NCBI RefSeq assembly: GCF_004210375.1
Contig: NW_027467782.1
Location: forward strand, 19,571,276 to 19,635,275
Length of the DNA stretch: 64,000 nt
From: Tachypleus tridentatus
Taxonomy: Eukaryota > Arthropoda > Merostomata > Xiphosura > Limulidae
Direction: 5' to 3'
A program made the position numbers and the translations under genes. The notes below the pieces were generated by a model. It saw only the letters and a list, made by a program, of their open reading frames with translations. It had not been told where the DNA came from and searched no databases. This document shows positions 43,970-56,167 of this stretch, piece by piece (position 1 is the first letter of the stretch; each line of letters begins with the position of its first letter).

Positions 43970-45740
43970 TTTGGGCAGACCTGAGATGATCAGATAAAAT
44001 CTTGACCTTTTTTACCAGAATTTATGGTGTCAGTAACTATTTTATGTTTTGGGTAACTGCTACTTGTTGAACGTAACATAAAATAAGGTACTGCTTTCAC
44101 AAATGTTCATTGATACGAATTCAGAACCTGTATAAGGGCCATGTACATTAATGTTGTAACGTTCATCATTTACACAGGGATATACTTACTATGTAAATAG
44201 TCTATATATTCCAATGTTTTACACATTGTTGGATTATCTTATGTTTATTTACATAAAGACTATTTTAATATACTACATGATATAACAACAAAATGATGAA
44301 TTATAAGGGTTTAGAAATAGGTAGCATATTACTAAACTTATAGTACATATTTAAGGGTGAGAGGTACTTAGGATCGTTTCCATCATGTTCGAAATCGCGA
44401 TCTAATGCTCGTAACATTTCGTTTTTGAGTTGTTGTTGAAGTTCGTGAATGATCCGCTTAAAAAGCTGTCATGAAATAATTGCATGCTTGCGTACGTATG
44501 AAGGAATTTAAAGTTTATTGAGCGGGAAACTTTATATGCACAAGTAGGTATTGCATTTTATTGTTGTGTTTAGTTTAATTTTAATTGTTTGATCATATCT
44601 TGTTGGCACTGAATAACACTTTTATTTCAATTTATTTCGATCTTTTTTCTCTGAAAGAGTCTCCAACTAATTACTTTACTCATTATTATATATTTCGGAC
44701 AAGTCTATGAATTATTACATTACGTATGTGTGTTACTATTACTGATCTAGGTCCACGACAAGTTGATAATGCCAAACTTCGTGTAAATTAGTTAGTTTGG
44801 TTCTTGTTTGGCCTCACTCCCTAACAAGCTGATATATGTTGTTTTGTTATTATAAAGTCAACTAATCTCGAACTATATGGAAAAATCACCTTTAATAAAA
44901 CCGTCTTAGCCTAATGTAAATTGAAATGAAATTTTTTAACTCTAACATAATTCGATATAATTTTTTTCATGTGAAGTTGCGTTATACAAGACAAAGATGA
45001 CTGATGGACTCACAAAATGTTAAAAAACATGAATAATGAAAGAGAATTGTTGAACAACACCAGGAACAAGAGGAAACGGAAAGTTATATCAACGACTTAA
45101 TGAAGACGTAATTACGACAGAGATTTTTACAACATTATAAATTTTGTCAGTCTTCTCTTGTAATTGAAATGTAAATTAGTTTAAACATTGATGTAAAACT
45201 TAGCATAAACATTATTATAAAATTTAATAACACGATTTATAATTATGCTGCGAACTAACACTGAACGTAAATCTTGACTAAACGCACATACAAAATTATT
45301 AAATCTTACAAATATTTTTCATTATGTTGCAAGATTCGGATAATTCATTGAACAGCTTTAAGTTTACAAGCAAACAAATCAACAAAAGTTTAAAATCGTA
45401 TGTATAGTTCAAGACATAAAATCGAACAATAAAATTTTAAACAGGATAATAGCCCAATTACTTTTAAAATATACAGTTTAATTGTCACAACAATACAAAA
45501 TTTTATATCATAATTTAAAAGACTCACTAACACTTTTCTTCGGCTATGTTCTTTTCCGAAAGCGTAATTCCTTCTAGATTTATTACTGAATTTTAATCGA
45601 ATTAGTAATTATCGCCCACATATTTCAATATCTCTTTATTAAATTACGAAAGTTTATTGTGGAAATTCTTTCATTATACCAACAGGTATATTCATTATTA
45701 TACATTTTCAATTTTACATTTTTTCATAAATCGGTATTGT
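43970..45740. other. AT-rich non-coding stretch
   Basis: No supported gene or repeat. Confidence 0.5.
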
Positions 45741-45741
45741 T

Positions 45742-45832
45742 AGCCTCCATCCCTCTGGGCAGTGGTAAACCTTCGGATTTACAAGGCTAAAATCAGGGGT
45801 TCTATTCTCCTCGATGAACACAGTGGTATAGT
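45742..45832 (+). mobile_element. SINE family B, forward, 3' truncated
   Basis: 'cttcggatttacaaggctaa' and 'aatcaggggttctattctcc' give the tRNA-like head with its B-box. The tail is lost. It lies next to the end of a LINE RT fragment. Confidence 0.75.
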
Positions 45833-45872
45833 GTTTAGAGTCGTTTAGATTCTGGATGCAGCAGTATGTGGG

Positions 45873-46420
45873 TTACTGTTGGTACTCCACATAGCTATGT
45901 CGTCGGCATACTGTGATATTAACGTGTAGTTGAGGGAGGAACGGTATATCGTTGACATAAATGTTGTACAGGACTGGACTAAGTACTGAACTTTGGGGTA
46001 CTCCGGCAGTTAAATTAGTAGGGATGGAACGTGATTCGTGAATTTTAACCTTAGCTCTACGATTCCTGATAAAAGTGGATACCATCAGACAATCAGGGGT
46101 GGTAAACCTATGGTGTGTGTTTCAAACCTGAGGCCATTGTGCCATACTGAATCAGGCTTTGTGAATGTCGAGGAAAGTTGGTACTGGATTGTTTGCGGTT
46201 GAAACCACGGTAAACGGATTCAATAAGTACAACAAGATGGTCTGTTGTTTGCCTGTTTTTTTTTTTTCTACCAACGTTTTGATTGTTCCTTATTATTTTA
46301 TTGGATTCCAAATTGTAATTAATTCTGTTGATTATCCCATGAGTTTACGTTGGGTTTTGAGAAGACTAATCGGTCTATAATAACCGGAGTTAGTGAGATC
46401 GTTATCTTTTTCCAGACTCT
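45873..46420 (-). pseudogene. LINE reverse transcriptase fragment (Jockey-like)
   Basis: Minus-strand pieces in order: 'NSGYYRPISLL' (about 46400-46360), 'ESNKIIRNNQNVGRKK' and 'RQTTDHLVVLIESVYRGFN' (46311-46200), then 'FIRNRRAKVKI' and 'LTAGVPQSSVLSPVLYNIYV' plus 'NDIPFLPQ' (46085-45930). These are RT motifs 2-4 of Jockey-superfamily LINEs (Y-R-P-I-S-L, G-V-P-Q-G-S-V-L-S-P). The catalytic YADD box appears altered ('ITVCRRHS'). Several stops and phase changes break it. The stretch up to about 47300 on the same strand may be the worn upstream part, including a serine/arginine-rich frame at 47067-47300. Confidence 0.78.
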
Positions 46421-48093
46421 CGTGTAGTATCTTGATAATCTTGATAAGAATGAGAGATAAGAATACCTGTCTTAGTACTTTCTCTTTAAATTTCACTTAT
46501 TCATCAGACTCAGTGTCAAATGTATCATTCCGATGTCACCACTCTCTGGTTTCAAACGCGACTTCTGGACAAACTGCACATGTAGTTCCTTCCTTTTCAT
46601 TTCCATATATAACTCTTTACTTTTGGGGTATACCAGAGAACGTTAAAACTGGTGGGTACTCTCCATTTTACAATATCATGCTGGTTACTTCGTTGACGAA
46701 CTGGTTTTAGAAAGATATTGGACCAACTAAACACTATTAGTTGCTTAAGAACTTTCCGTCATATCTTCTCCAACATATTGATGCCAGAAGGTCTGATAAG
46801 GAAAGGAGACAGACTAATTTAGATGCATTTTACTGGCTGGGATACCATACCCTACCATGGGAACGGTGGTCCAGCCATCATATCTACAGTTAAGGATGCC
46901 ATCATCCTTTCAATACCCAGTTTAGTGATACATACTTTCAACATCGGCGAAGACTGTACCTGATTCACGAGCGTTCCCCCCACGTGTGTTCCTCTAGCTA
47001 GAGATATCACACTCCATACAGATGAATTTGGAAACTTTCCGAAGGTTGCTCATCTAAATAAATTACTCACTGTTTCCTCAACCAAATCAACGTGAGTTTA
47101 GGTAAGATATCGTAATATTTTCTTACACTAATACCTCGACTCACACTTCCCACCCTTCCCCCTCCATTTCTGGTACTTCTTTTCTTGGATTCAGCTGCGA
47201 CAGAAAAATTAGTCACGCTTATGTTGGTGGAGAACTGGAATATTGGCTCAGATGAAACATGGGGTAAGTGGGAATTCGATATTAGGGCGAGCAAAAACAT
47301 TTTTTTATATGGAGAGCATCACTGAGCTATCATATGAGAAGCGGTATCTATCGGAAAAAACATTTAACGTGTATGAAAGTGTTAAGTTTTCATAAATTCC
47401 CAACGAACCTTCAACAGCCTTTTGTTTCACACCCATAGACACTGTATTCAAATTTTGTGTCTGTAATCTTGTGTATACATAAATAACTAAAGATAAACTT
47501 ATATATTGGTCTTTCTGTTTGTAAGTTCCAATGTAAAATTATTTGGCCTTCCTAATACAAAATACTTATCATCATAACTTATCTGTATGTTTTATCTGTA
47601 ATGCCACATCACAGATATAATGACACATTTAAACAATGTCACATAAATGTATGATTCCATGTAGTTCTACATGGCAGGCTTGTTTAAAAAATTTTTAACA
47701 AACAAGCTTTTAAATCTTCATAATACTTGCATCAAAGCCACATTTCAACATTATTTGATAGTTAGTATGTAGTTTGATGTCGCCAAGACTTTGTCACATT
47801 TGGAAAGATGGTCATGAAAAATAATCATGTACGTGGATTATGAAGATGTGTTCAGATGAAGTACTTTTCAAGAAGAAGACAGTCGTTAAACTTAGTTGGA
47901 TTAAGAAACAAAGCAACATACATCAACATCAAAACCATTATTAAACTTATTTCTATATCAGATATTATTCTGACTTCAAGTGAATAATTATCACTTAATG
48001 TTTTACATGATAGATATTACTTTCAGTTATATCGTTGCTACATGTTACTTCACCATTTCAACAACTTTCACTAACACTACATTACTGGTATAC
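46421..48093. other. Probable worn LINE upstream part, then AT-rich DNA
   Basis: 46421-47300 is GC-richer and has short minus-strand frames that could be remains of the LINE, but no motif is certain. 47300-48090 is AT-rich and empty. Confidence 0.35.
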
Positions 48094-48103
48094 CTTCATT
48101 AAC

Positions 48104-48432
48104 GCCTGGCATGGCCTAGCGCGTTAAGGCGTGCGCTTCATAATCTGAAGGTCGCGGGTTCGCGCCCGAGTCGCGCCAAACATGCTCGCCCTCCCAGCCG
48201 TGGGGGCGTTATAATGTAAAGGTCAATCCCACTTTCCGTTGGTAAAAGAGTAGACCAAGAGTTGGCGGTGGGTGGTGATGGCTAGCTGCCTTCCCTCTAG
48301 TCTTACACTACTAAATTAGGGACGGCTCGGTGCAGTGGGCTAACAACCTACTCGCTTAAATACCTGTTCATGAAACCGCAAGTGATTGCGGCCCTATGTT
48401 CTTGACGGAATCGAGTGGTAGATAGATAGACT
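48104..48432 (+). mobile_element. SINE family A with a swapped 3' tail
   Basis: The head and body are normal family A up to 'taaattagggacggct' (about 48327). From there the usual tail is replaced by about 105 bases running from 'cggtgcagtgggctaacaac' to 'ggaatcgagtggtagataga', ending in GATA repeats. Direct repeats 'ttcattaac' at 48095-48103 and 48433-48441 enclose the whole composite, so it inserted as one unit. The new tail looks like a different retroposon's 3' end. This is a chimera, probably formed by template switching. Confidence 0.85.
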
Positions 48433-48451
48433 TTCATTAACACAATATTAG

Positions 48452-48638
48452 AAAGGCATGGCCAGTTGAATAGGGTGCTCGACTACCAATCTTACAGTAA
48501 CTATTTCGAATCCCTGTCACACCAAACATGTTTACCCTTTCAGCCATTGTAAAGTGATGGTCAATCTCACTGTTTGTTTGTAAAAGAATAGCCAGAGTCC
48601 TTGTGTAGATTTGCCGAAATTCAGAAACACAACAAACC
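48452..48638 (+). mobile_element. SINE family A, old copy with internal deletion
   Basis: 'ggcatggccagttgaa', 'tttcgaatccctgtcacacc' and 'taaagtgatggtcaatctca' identify it. The segment between 'agaatagcc' and 'cttgtgtagatttg' is missing. Confidence 0.8.
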
Positions 48639-48779
48639 TGCTTAGTAATATTTCATGTGTGCAGACGATTTATGTTATTTTAAAACTTAGAGAGAATCGA
48701 CTTATTTCTTAGGTTGTTGATAACGTTTATCAAATTTATTATTATTAGGTCTAGATTGTTTGTATATTTGTTGTTTTTT

Positions 48780-49047
48780 GGTTTTTTTTTAAATTTTGCC
48801 AAAAATAAACCAGGGTCATCCACGCTAGCCGTCCCTAATTTACTAGCTTGAGACTGATGGGGAGGACAAAGCTGTCATTATCCACGGCCAGATCTTGGGA
48901 TACAATTTTACCAACGAATACTGAGGTTAACCGCACAGTATAACGTCCCCATGGCTGAAAGGACGAGCATGTTTGGTGTCACGGGGATTCGAACCTGTGA
49001 TCCTCAGATTACAAGTCGAGTACCTTAACCACCAGGCTTTGCCGGGG
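48780..49047 (-). mobile_element. SINE family A, diverged reverse copy
   Basis: From a T-rich tail to 'ggattcgaacctgtgatcct' and 'ggctttgccggggc'. Body words are diverged. No clear target duplication. Confidence 0.85.
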
Positions 49048-49670
49048 CATTAGACCTGGAATCTAGATCTAATTGTTTATCTACACAATGCTTGTATTCT
49101 AACATTACGCTACATGTACCTTTAGATGGGGTTAGTTGGGTCTGTATCAAAAAAATTTTTTTTATTTTTGTAGCTTTTGTAGTTCTATTATTAATATTCA
49201 TGTTGTCTTCCTATGAAATAGTGGTACATTTTCAGATCTACATCTCTAAAACCATATGATCATTTCACTCTCAGAAAGAAAGTATTTTTACCATGTTACG
49301 AATGTGTATGTAACTACTTCAATCACAACTGTTCGACAGCCCTTCATATGGGTTGTAGGTCAATTAGAGGGCCAGAGCTTGACTGTACATTGCACGTATG
49401 TAACAGGAATATGAGAGTGTTATTCACGTGCAGTGGCCCCAGTATTCTACATGGAGACACCGACAAAGATAACCAAAGGTCAGCCTTGTATTTTGTTCAA
49501 CCAACAGCATCACAATAAACTAGTATTATTACACGATTCAGTTCTAAGTATTTAACTGAAAATAGTGTCATCGTTATTTCACTAATTTGTTATTACGTCC
49601 AATGTGGCGGAATAAACAAAGCCGATCAGGTACATGAGGTCTCGTGCATAACCTTTATAAACGCCTCAAA
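49048..49670. other. Non-coding stretch
   Basis: Slightly GC-richer around 49330-49500, but no gene recognised. Confidence 0.4.
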
Positions 49671-49950
49671 TCAGTCGCAATGACATCTATAACAGTCTCA
49701 GTGGTATTAACATTCATAACAGTCTTGCACTAGCCATTAACAGCCACAAAAAGAGTCAAACCAGTCACACTAAAGAACATGACAGTTTTAGTCACACTGA
49801 CACCCAACATATCAGTTACATTGGCATCTATAATTATCTCAGTTGTCATTCTGACACCCAAATTGTCTCATACCAGTTATACTGACGTAATATAATCCAC
49901 ACTAGCAGCACTGATGCTCATAATAGTCTCATAACAGTCACATTGACTCT
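49671..49950. repeat. Degenerate satellite-like repeat, about nine units of 28-32 bp
   Basis: Units follow the pattern cagtcaca(c/t)tgaca(c/t)c then a 'ataacagtctca' segment, with strong divergence. A decayed minisatellite. Confidence 0.7.
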
Positions 49951-50167
49951 AATTTAAACAATAACCAATAGATGGGGATGCTGTTACCGTTTTATCGATT
50001 TCGAAGTGGTTATGTTAAAAATAATATTAAACTTCTGCTTATTGATTCCGAAATAATCTTTTACCAATGAATCATTTGTTATTTCTTGCTGTAAACTTAC
50101 CATACAAAGCAAAGTATAACTAGAAACTTTCAAATTTTCTACCATGAATACATCATGAGTTATTAAC
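49951..50167. other. AT-rich non-coding stretch
   Basis: No feature seen. Confidence 0.5.
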
Positions 50168-50391
50168 AGGTTGTTTGTTTACTGAATTTCTTGCAAAGAT
50201 GTCTCCTTTAATCGTCCCTAATTTTTGAAGTGATAGACTAAAGGGAAGGCGACCGGTCAACATTCATCAACCGCCAATTCGTTGATTGCTCTTATTCCAC
50301 GTTAAAGGGATTGGTAAACATGTTTGACGACGGGTGTAAATCCAGTGATCTGCCAATTACGAGCAAAGCGCTCTAATAGATCATGTCAGGC
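50168..50391 (-). mobile_element. SINE family A, old reverse copy
   Basis: 'gtccctaatttttgaagtg', 'agactaaagggaaggcgacc' and 'aaacatgtttgacgacggg' mark it. It is heavily diverged and shortened. Confidence 0.75.
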
Positions 50392-50771
50392 GTCAATAAC
50401 AAATAAACATTTCCAGTAAAAAAGGTGAGGTTTCGATTACAAGAAAATCTTCTGGCCGAACGTTTCATGTCTTAAAATGTGTTTGACAAATAAAGGGAGA
50501 CAAACAGAGACTTGGATAAATACTTTAAATTTTACAATATATTATAATCAAACCATAAGATTAAATTGATTAGTCTTAACAAAGAAAATCAAACATATGT
50601 TATTCAATTTTACGGATTTATTTGTGTTTTACTGGGTGTGGAAGCTGTAACAAATAACTACAGTAAAATATATCTCTATAAAGCAAATTAAATCACTCAA
50701 AGTGGGACACGTTCGATTGTTCAGGGGTAAGTGTAAGGTCTTACAATGTTAAAAATTGGATTTCAATATTC
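50392..50771. other. AT-rich non-coding stretch
   Basis: No feature seen. Confidence 0.5.
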
Positions 50772-50829
50772 ACGGTGGGCAGACCACATGCGCCCCTTGC
50801 TGTAACTTTATGTTTATTTAACAACAAAC
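50772..50829 (+). mobile_element. SINE family C, 3' fragment
   Basis: 'acggtgggcagaccacatgc' then 'gtaactttatgt' and an (AAC)n-like tail fit the end of family C. Confidence 0.55.
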
Positions 50830-50921
50830 AATCACAGGTGAAGCAGATACATAACAAAAGTAAACTTTCTTCCAAGAACATGAAAATTGGTTTTTTTTTT
50901 TTTCAGTTTTCTAAAGTTTTG

Positions 50922-51035
50922 GTGCATCCCAAGTGGCACAGCAGTATGTCTGTGGACTAGCAACGCTAGAAACTGGCTTTCTACACTGGTGGTGAGCAGA
51001 ACACAGATAGCCCATAGTGTATGCTTACCTACAAA
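50922..51035 (+). mobile_element. SINE family C, forward copy
   Basis: 'cccaagtggcacagcagtat' and 'gtctgtggactagcaacgct' give a tRNA-like head close to family B, then 'tggtggtgagcagaacacag' and 'atagcccatagtgtatgc' give the family C tail. This is the best forward copy in the window. Confidence 0.8.
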
Positions 51036-51039
51036 TAGA

Positions 51040-52460
51040 AGCTGTGTTGATTTTAAAACTTTAGTGAATTAAATTGCCAGATACTAGCTTACAACTGAAA
51101 GCATGGAGTAATGGAGGGGTATAAACCTTCTTTACAAAATTTGAGACACAGTAATGGTAGATACCACACAATAATTGTGTGGTTGACACATACAACTCAT
51201 CTCTAATTCGATTAATAACTTGTTATTGATGTTGACATCCATTGTATTGAACGTTGAGGACAGTTATTGAGACTGTATAACTATGGTAACGAAACATGTT
51301 AGGTTTAAACTAACTCTTCTCTCTAATTAGAAACAGAGACTGGAAATTAAATATTCTGCCTGTTATATCAGTGAAATAAACTCAGAAAAAAAAGGCTTAT
51401 CCTTCATTAGAGAAACAAGTACAGAGAAATGTATTTCCATTAACTTATCAGTGTTCAAACTTACTATTTATTAGCCAGATCTAGAACTTTTGAAAATAAA
51501 TATGATAAAAGAAACATCTCAACAGGTATATGAAAACAATCTGGTATATAATACATTTTAATGCGTAAACTTAAACAGATAATGACTTGTGTGTGTGTAA
51601 AATTAAAGTATATCCTGAAGAACACAATTGCTAGAAAAACTTTTCCAAAAATTAATTCTGCATTTCAAGCATCCTGGTTTCAATCATTTATTACATTTTA
51701 TGTTGAACTAATAAAATTCTCATATGGACCAAAACAGATGGTAAACTGACGACGTACTGCTTAGATGATATTCAATTTAAGCAGGGTCCAACCTAACTAC
51801 TAAAATAGTTTATCTTGTCAGAAGATGGACTTTGAAATATGATACAACATGAAACAGATAAATAACATTAAATGTTATAAATTTGTTGATGACTGAGTAA
51901 ATGTCAGTAGACCACTTTAAGGTATCAATATGCATAAAAAATGTTATAAAAGATTGAGATTCTTGATAAAATTTTCTTATGAACACAATGGATGATAAAA
52001 CCAGTCAAACTAATTCTCAAAACCGAATAAAAAATTTCCATATCAGCTAGCATAAACAATTTAAAGGATAAGCATGTTAGAGAGGGTTATGCATGCTTCC
52101 TTTCGCACTGAGTTGTGAGAGTGCCATGGACAGTTGGTAATGTTCTAAATATCTCTGACAAAAATATTTAAATCTGTTTATTTATTTTCTAAGTAATTTA
52201 ACTATTACTTATGTCTCAAGTATAACTTTTAGAAATGGCATCATAATAAAATTCTTAAAGACATTTCTAAGCCAAATCTGATTATTATTACCCGACTATT
52301 TTTAGTTACTGTTTTTTCTATTTCTTTGATGTGAAAACTTTATATTAATGTAAATCTCATGTTTACATGATTTATTGAACACGATTGCAGCTACTTTGCT
52401 TTAACCAACATCTCACATAGAGATATTGTCCATTATGCTGTTATAGGTTATGAATGTACA
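51040..52460. other. AT-rich non-coding stretch
   Basis: No supported gene or repeat. Confidence 0.5.
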
Positions 52461-52462
52461 CA

Positions 52463-52562
52463 TATCTGTGGAAGGTAACAGCTGGTGGCTGGAATAAAAT
52501 GAAATGCCTGATTATCTGTGGAAGGTAACAGCTGGTGGCTGGAATAAAATGAAATGCCTGAT
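52463..52562. repeat. Exact 50-bp tandem duplication
   Basis: 52463-52512 is repeated base for base at 52513-52562 (unit begins 'tatctgtggaaggtaacagc'). The lack of any difference indicates a recent event or an assembly artefact. Confidence 0.97.
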
Positions 52563-52564
52563 AC

Positions 52565-53454
52565 CAGTTATACAATACAAAATTGGTTTAGACACCTGCA
52601 ATCAATATAATTTGTGAAAATGTTTGTTGTACTGTTTGGCAGTTAATTCAGGGAATATATGTTTCATCACTTTTGGATTTTGGAGAAATTTTATTCTTTA
52701 GATAACATAATGATATTTATACAATTTTAAGGAATAGCTTCAGTTCATTTAGAAAATGGTTTAGAAATAAATGAAAAAGTATGAAATCAAGAGTACTTAA
52801 AACACAAACCTGCCAAGTCTTCAACACAGTAAACCACTATACAGTTTTCTTTATCACTTTTGTACTCTCTCATAAAGTGTTAATTATAACATCTTAGCTA
52901 TCAAGTTGTGCTAGAAAATGGAAAGCCCAAGGCACAAACTTGCTATACCCACATTTATGAAACCGAATACTGCTGCTTGTTTAAAGTAATTATAGATATG
53001 ATCTTAGTTTAACAACATTTTAGAAACCATAACAATACAATATATTGGAAACTTTTTACATTAATAAAGATTTAACAATGAACACAAACAAACAAACAAA
53101 AATAATAAGAACAAAAACAATAAACAAAACTTAGTCATGCAAAGATCAAGGAACTAGAATACATAGAATGTACATGAAATAGTGCAATTATATATGAATG
53201 ATAGTTAGTAATAAAAGACTATATGAACATAACAGTATTTATACAATATTTTAGAAATGTTGTTATCCACAATCACCAGTAGATGAGAAGTGTCTTTGTA
53301 ACATTACAAGTGATGAAACAATCAAGAATACAAAACATTAACACAACAAACAACCATACCTTCTTATGAAGTAATAAGTTAACTATATAATATTAACAAA
53401 TAAAATTAAGTTTAGGTTTATGAAATTATCATTTTAATCATATTATATATCATA
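52565..53454. other. AT-rich non-coding stretch
   Basis: No gene seen; short CAAA runs near 53090. Confidence 0.5.
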
Positions 53455-53495
53455 TTACGAGTCGCACGCCTTAACAGGCTTGACCATGCCGGGCC
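53455..53495 (-). mobile_element. SINE family A head fragment
   Basis: 'ttacgagtcgcacgccttaa' and 'ccatgccgggcc' are the reversed first 40 bases of family A. The rest is missing. Confidence 0.8.
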
Positions 53496-53529
53496 TTTAC
53501 TTTTACACCAGATTAATTCAGAATTAGTA

Positions 53530-55726
53530 TTCTGAATTACCAATATGATTGGCTATTGGAAACCAAGCATACACAAACAAGTCCTATGAATATTAATTGA
53601 AAACGTTCCTGAAAAAAATAAAAGAATAAAACAGCAACAGTCGTCTGGCATAAACTCATCAATTGCCATGAACATTTAGAACAAAAAAAATAATTATGCT
53701 CATCACTGGAACTTAAATTATTGTCATGAGAGCTCCGGGCTGTTTTCAGATTGTTAGCTTCCACGGTAGTAGATCCACCAAGGGCGGCAGCCAGAGGTCG
53801 AGCTGGTCTTTCTGGGAAAGTGAAGTTCTTGTGCAGAAAAGTTATTTTATCCAGATTTTCTGGGTCCAGACTGCATCTGAGTTTTGACATTGTTAGTCCT
53901 GAAGCAGAGAATGTCCTCTCGGATGAAATTTCAGTCGCCGGGATACACAAAATCTTCTCAGCTAATACAGCTAACCTCGGATATTTGTTCTCTTGAAACC
54001 TCCACCAGCCTAGTGGATCAGAGGTGGAGATCGGATCAGATAGATATGCTTCCAATTCGAGCTCAATGGATACATAGGGACGATTGGATGGTGATTGGGC
54101 TATATCACCTTGAATACAGTCAAACAGGCTCTCTGTCGTGTGTGGCTCCACTGGTTCTTGTGTGAGCGAAATGTTTGGGCTTTCCTGTTCGTGGGTTGAG
54201 TCTTGCTCAGATATGCTGTCACGGAGTAGTTGGTCCTTCAGATAATCCTCTACCCTCTCTCTCAGGGCATAGGGAAGGAAACTCAGCCGTTTGTAGCGAG
54301 GGTCCAATATTGCAGCGAGGGACCACAATCCTGGTTCAGTGGTCGGAACCCCGGAGTTGTCTACCTGAAATCGAGTCATCATTCCCTGCACGATTCTTAC
54401 TTTCAGCGTTGTCAACACATCTGCATTCCTGCCATCAATTTTTTGAAGTCCCTGAGAACCCTAACCTTCATGTAACCTGGTCAGTATATGCTTGAGTACA
54501 GTGTAAATGCTGCTCGATGTGGGAATTTTCTCCTTTGTCAGTAGCTCGGTCGCCGGCGCAAGATGACCTCTACTGCTCCTTACATCACACTCCACATGGC
54601 ATCGTCAAACACCAAGCTGGCACGATCTTTTGCTTTTGTTATGCTTTCATCGTAGAGCACTGCCATAACAGGCACACGGAGGTGAAGAAGTCGCGTTAAC
54701 ATCTGATATGTGGAATTCCACCTTGTGGCAACTTCTTGTATGAGAATACGAGGTTCAACGCCGATTTTTTTTTGTTTGGTGGTCATGCAAGGCTTGGGTA
54801 GCTACAGTGGACCGGTCGAAGTGGCTCACACAACGTCTGGCTGGAGCAAGAACTTTGGCGATGTTAGGTTCCTTGAGAGCATCGGTGATAGCCAGCTGTA
54901 AGCTATGTGAGAAACAAAACATATGTTCTAATTTGGCCTCCTTCGACTTTCATGTTGGACGCATTGTCCGTGACTAGGGCAGAGATAGCATCAAGCTCAA
55001 ACTCCTCAGCAATATCTGTGACATGTTGTGCTATGTTCACCCCTGTATGGCGATCATCTATTGCCCGAGTAGCAACAACTTTGGTCTTGAGTTCCCACTC
55101 CGCAGTCAAAAATGGCAAGTAAGCGTAATGAACGGCTTCATCTTCAAGTTGGTCTACAGGTCAGTTGTAATAGCAACTGTTTTCCCTGACATTTCTTCCA
55201 CAACTTCTGCTTTGCACTCTTCATATGCTGAGGCTAAGTAGCTATTTACTGTCGGCATACGGATGTATGCCAGCCTTTTAAAGACGTTTGTCGTTTTCCA
55301 GCCACAGGCCCATCTTTTTCACTCAAATCTAAATCTGTCAAGTCAAAATGATCCCAGATAATAGATCTCCGACCACTTTCTAAGCTAGATGACATCGTGC
55401 GTTCATTAGCCGTTCAAGTAATCAGATATCAAAACAGGAATTTGCCCGTGACGGCCGCACCAAACGTAAACAAAACTCTAAAGGTCAACAACAACAACAA
55501 CGAAAATTCAACTAAACAAAAGGCAAGCAGTTCGTAAAATCACGACAGGCAAACATACCGATGTCAAGGTCAAATAATGGAATATATACATGTCGACAAT
55601 CGTATTGTTTTCCCTCGTTTATTTTTCTCGGAAAAAAATCTTAGATTAATCGGTTAGGAAATCCGTAACCGGTAAAGAGCAATAACCGAACCGTAACCGG
55701 TTAATCGTGTAATCGTCACAGCCCTA
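53530..55726 (-). mobile_element. Decayed hAT transposon with BED-type transposase
   Basis: Minus strand. The transposase starts near 55395 ('MSSSLESGRRSIIWDHFDL'). It then shows 'AYEECKAEVVEEMSGKTVAI' with a stop where W is expected after TTDL, then 'FELDAISALVTDNASNM' (about 55000-54940), 'EVATRWNSTYQML' (about 54720), 'FDDAMWSVM', and finally the hAT C-terminal dimerisation motif 'ISSERTFSASGLTMSKLRCS' (about 53930). This order is that of ZBED/hAT transposases. Most of the BED zinc finger is deleted, and several stops and phase changes break the gene. The longest intact part is 54418-53537. One end is visible: 'gtgtaatcgtcacagcccta' at 55726 is a hAT terminal repeat, with subterminal 'taaccggt' words. 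The other end is lost. Confidence 0.88.
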
Positions 55727-55915
55727 CCTTTCAGTCGTGGAGGCGTTATAATGCGACGGTCAATTCCACTATTTGTTGGTAAAAAGTAGCCCAAGAGTTG
55801 GCTGTGGGTGGTAATGACCAGCTGCCTTCCCTCTAGTATTACACTGCTAAATCAGGGACGACTGGCGCAGATAGCCCTCGAGTAGCTTTGTGCAAAATTA
55901 AAAAACAAACAAACA
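55727..55915 (+). mobile_element. SINE family A, 5' part cut at the hAT end
   Basis: The body starts 'cctttcagtcgtggaggcg' immediately after the hAT terminus and runs to the (AAAC)n tail. The hAT appears to have inserted in this SINE, but the matching 5' half is not found on the other side. Confidence 0.9.
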
Positions 55916-56009
55916 AGCATGAGTATTTTAGTTATTAATAAGTTCATTTAAACAACTTCGACCTACTTTTATGCGTATGAACACACTGTCACCTACAAAT
56001 GATTGTTTA

Positions 56010-56130
56010 GTGTGTGCTTTTCTTATAGCAAAATTACATCAGGCTATTTGCTGAGCTCACCGAGGGAAACAAACCGATGATTTTAACCTTGAAAATGCAC
56101 AGACTTACCGCTGTACTAGCGGTGGCGCTC
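56010..56130 (-). mobile_element. SINE family B, reverse copy
   Basis: 'cttttcttatagcaaaatta', 'tgctgagctcaccgaggg' and 'cttaccgctgtactagcgg'. No clear target duplication. Confidence 0.87.
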
Positions 56131-56167
56131 CATTATAGTATGAAAATTGATAGTGACAGTAGATGGA

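Noticed and set aside
53751-55241. Several plus-strand frames of 60-106 codons
   Set aside because: They are shadows of the minus-strand hAT transposase; the minus strand carries the recognisable motifs.
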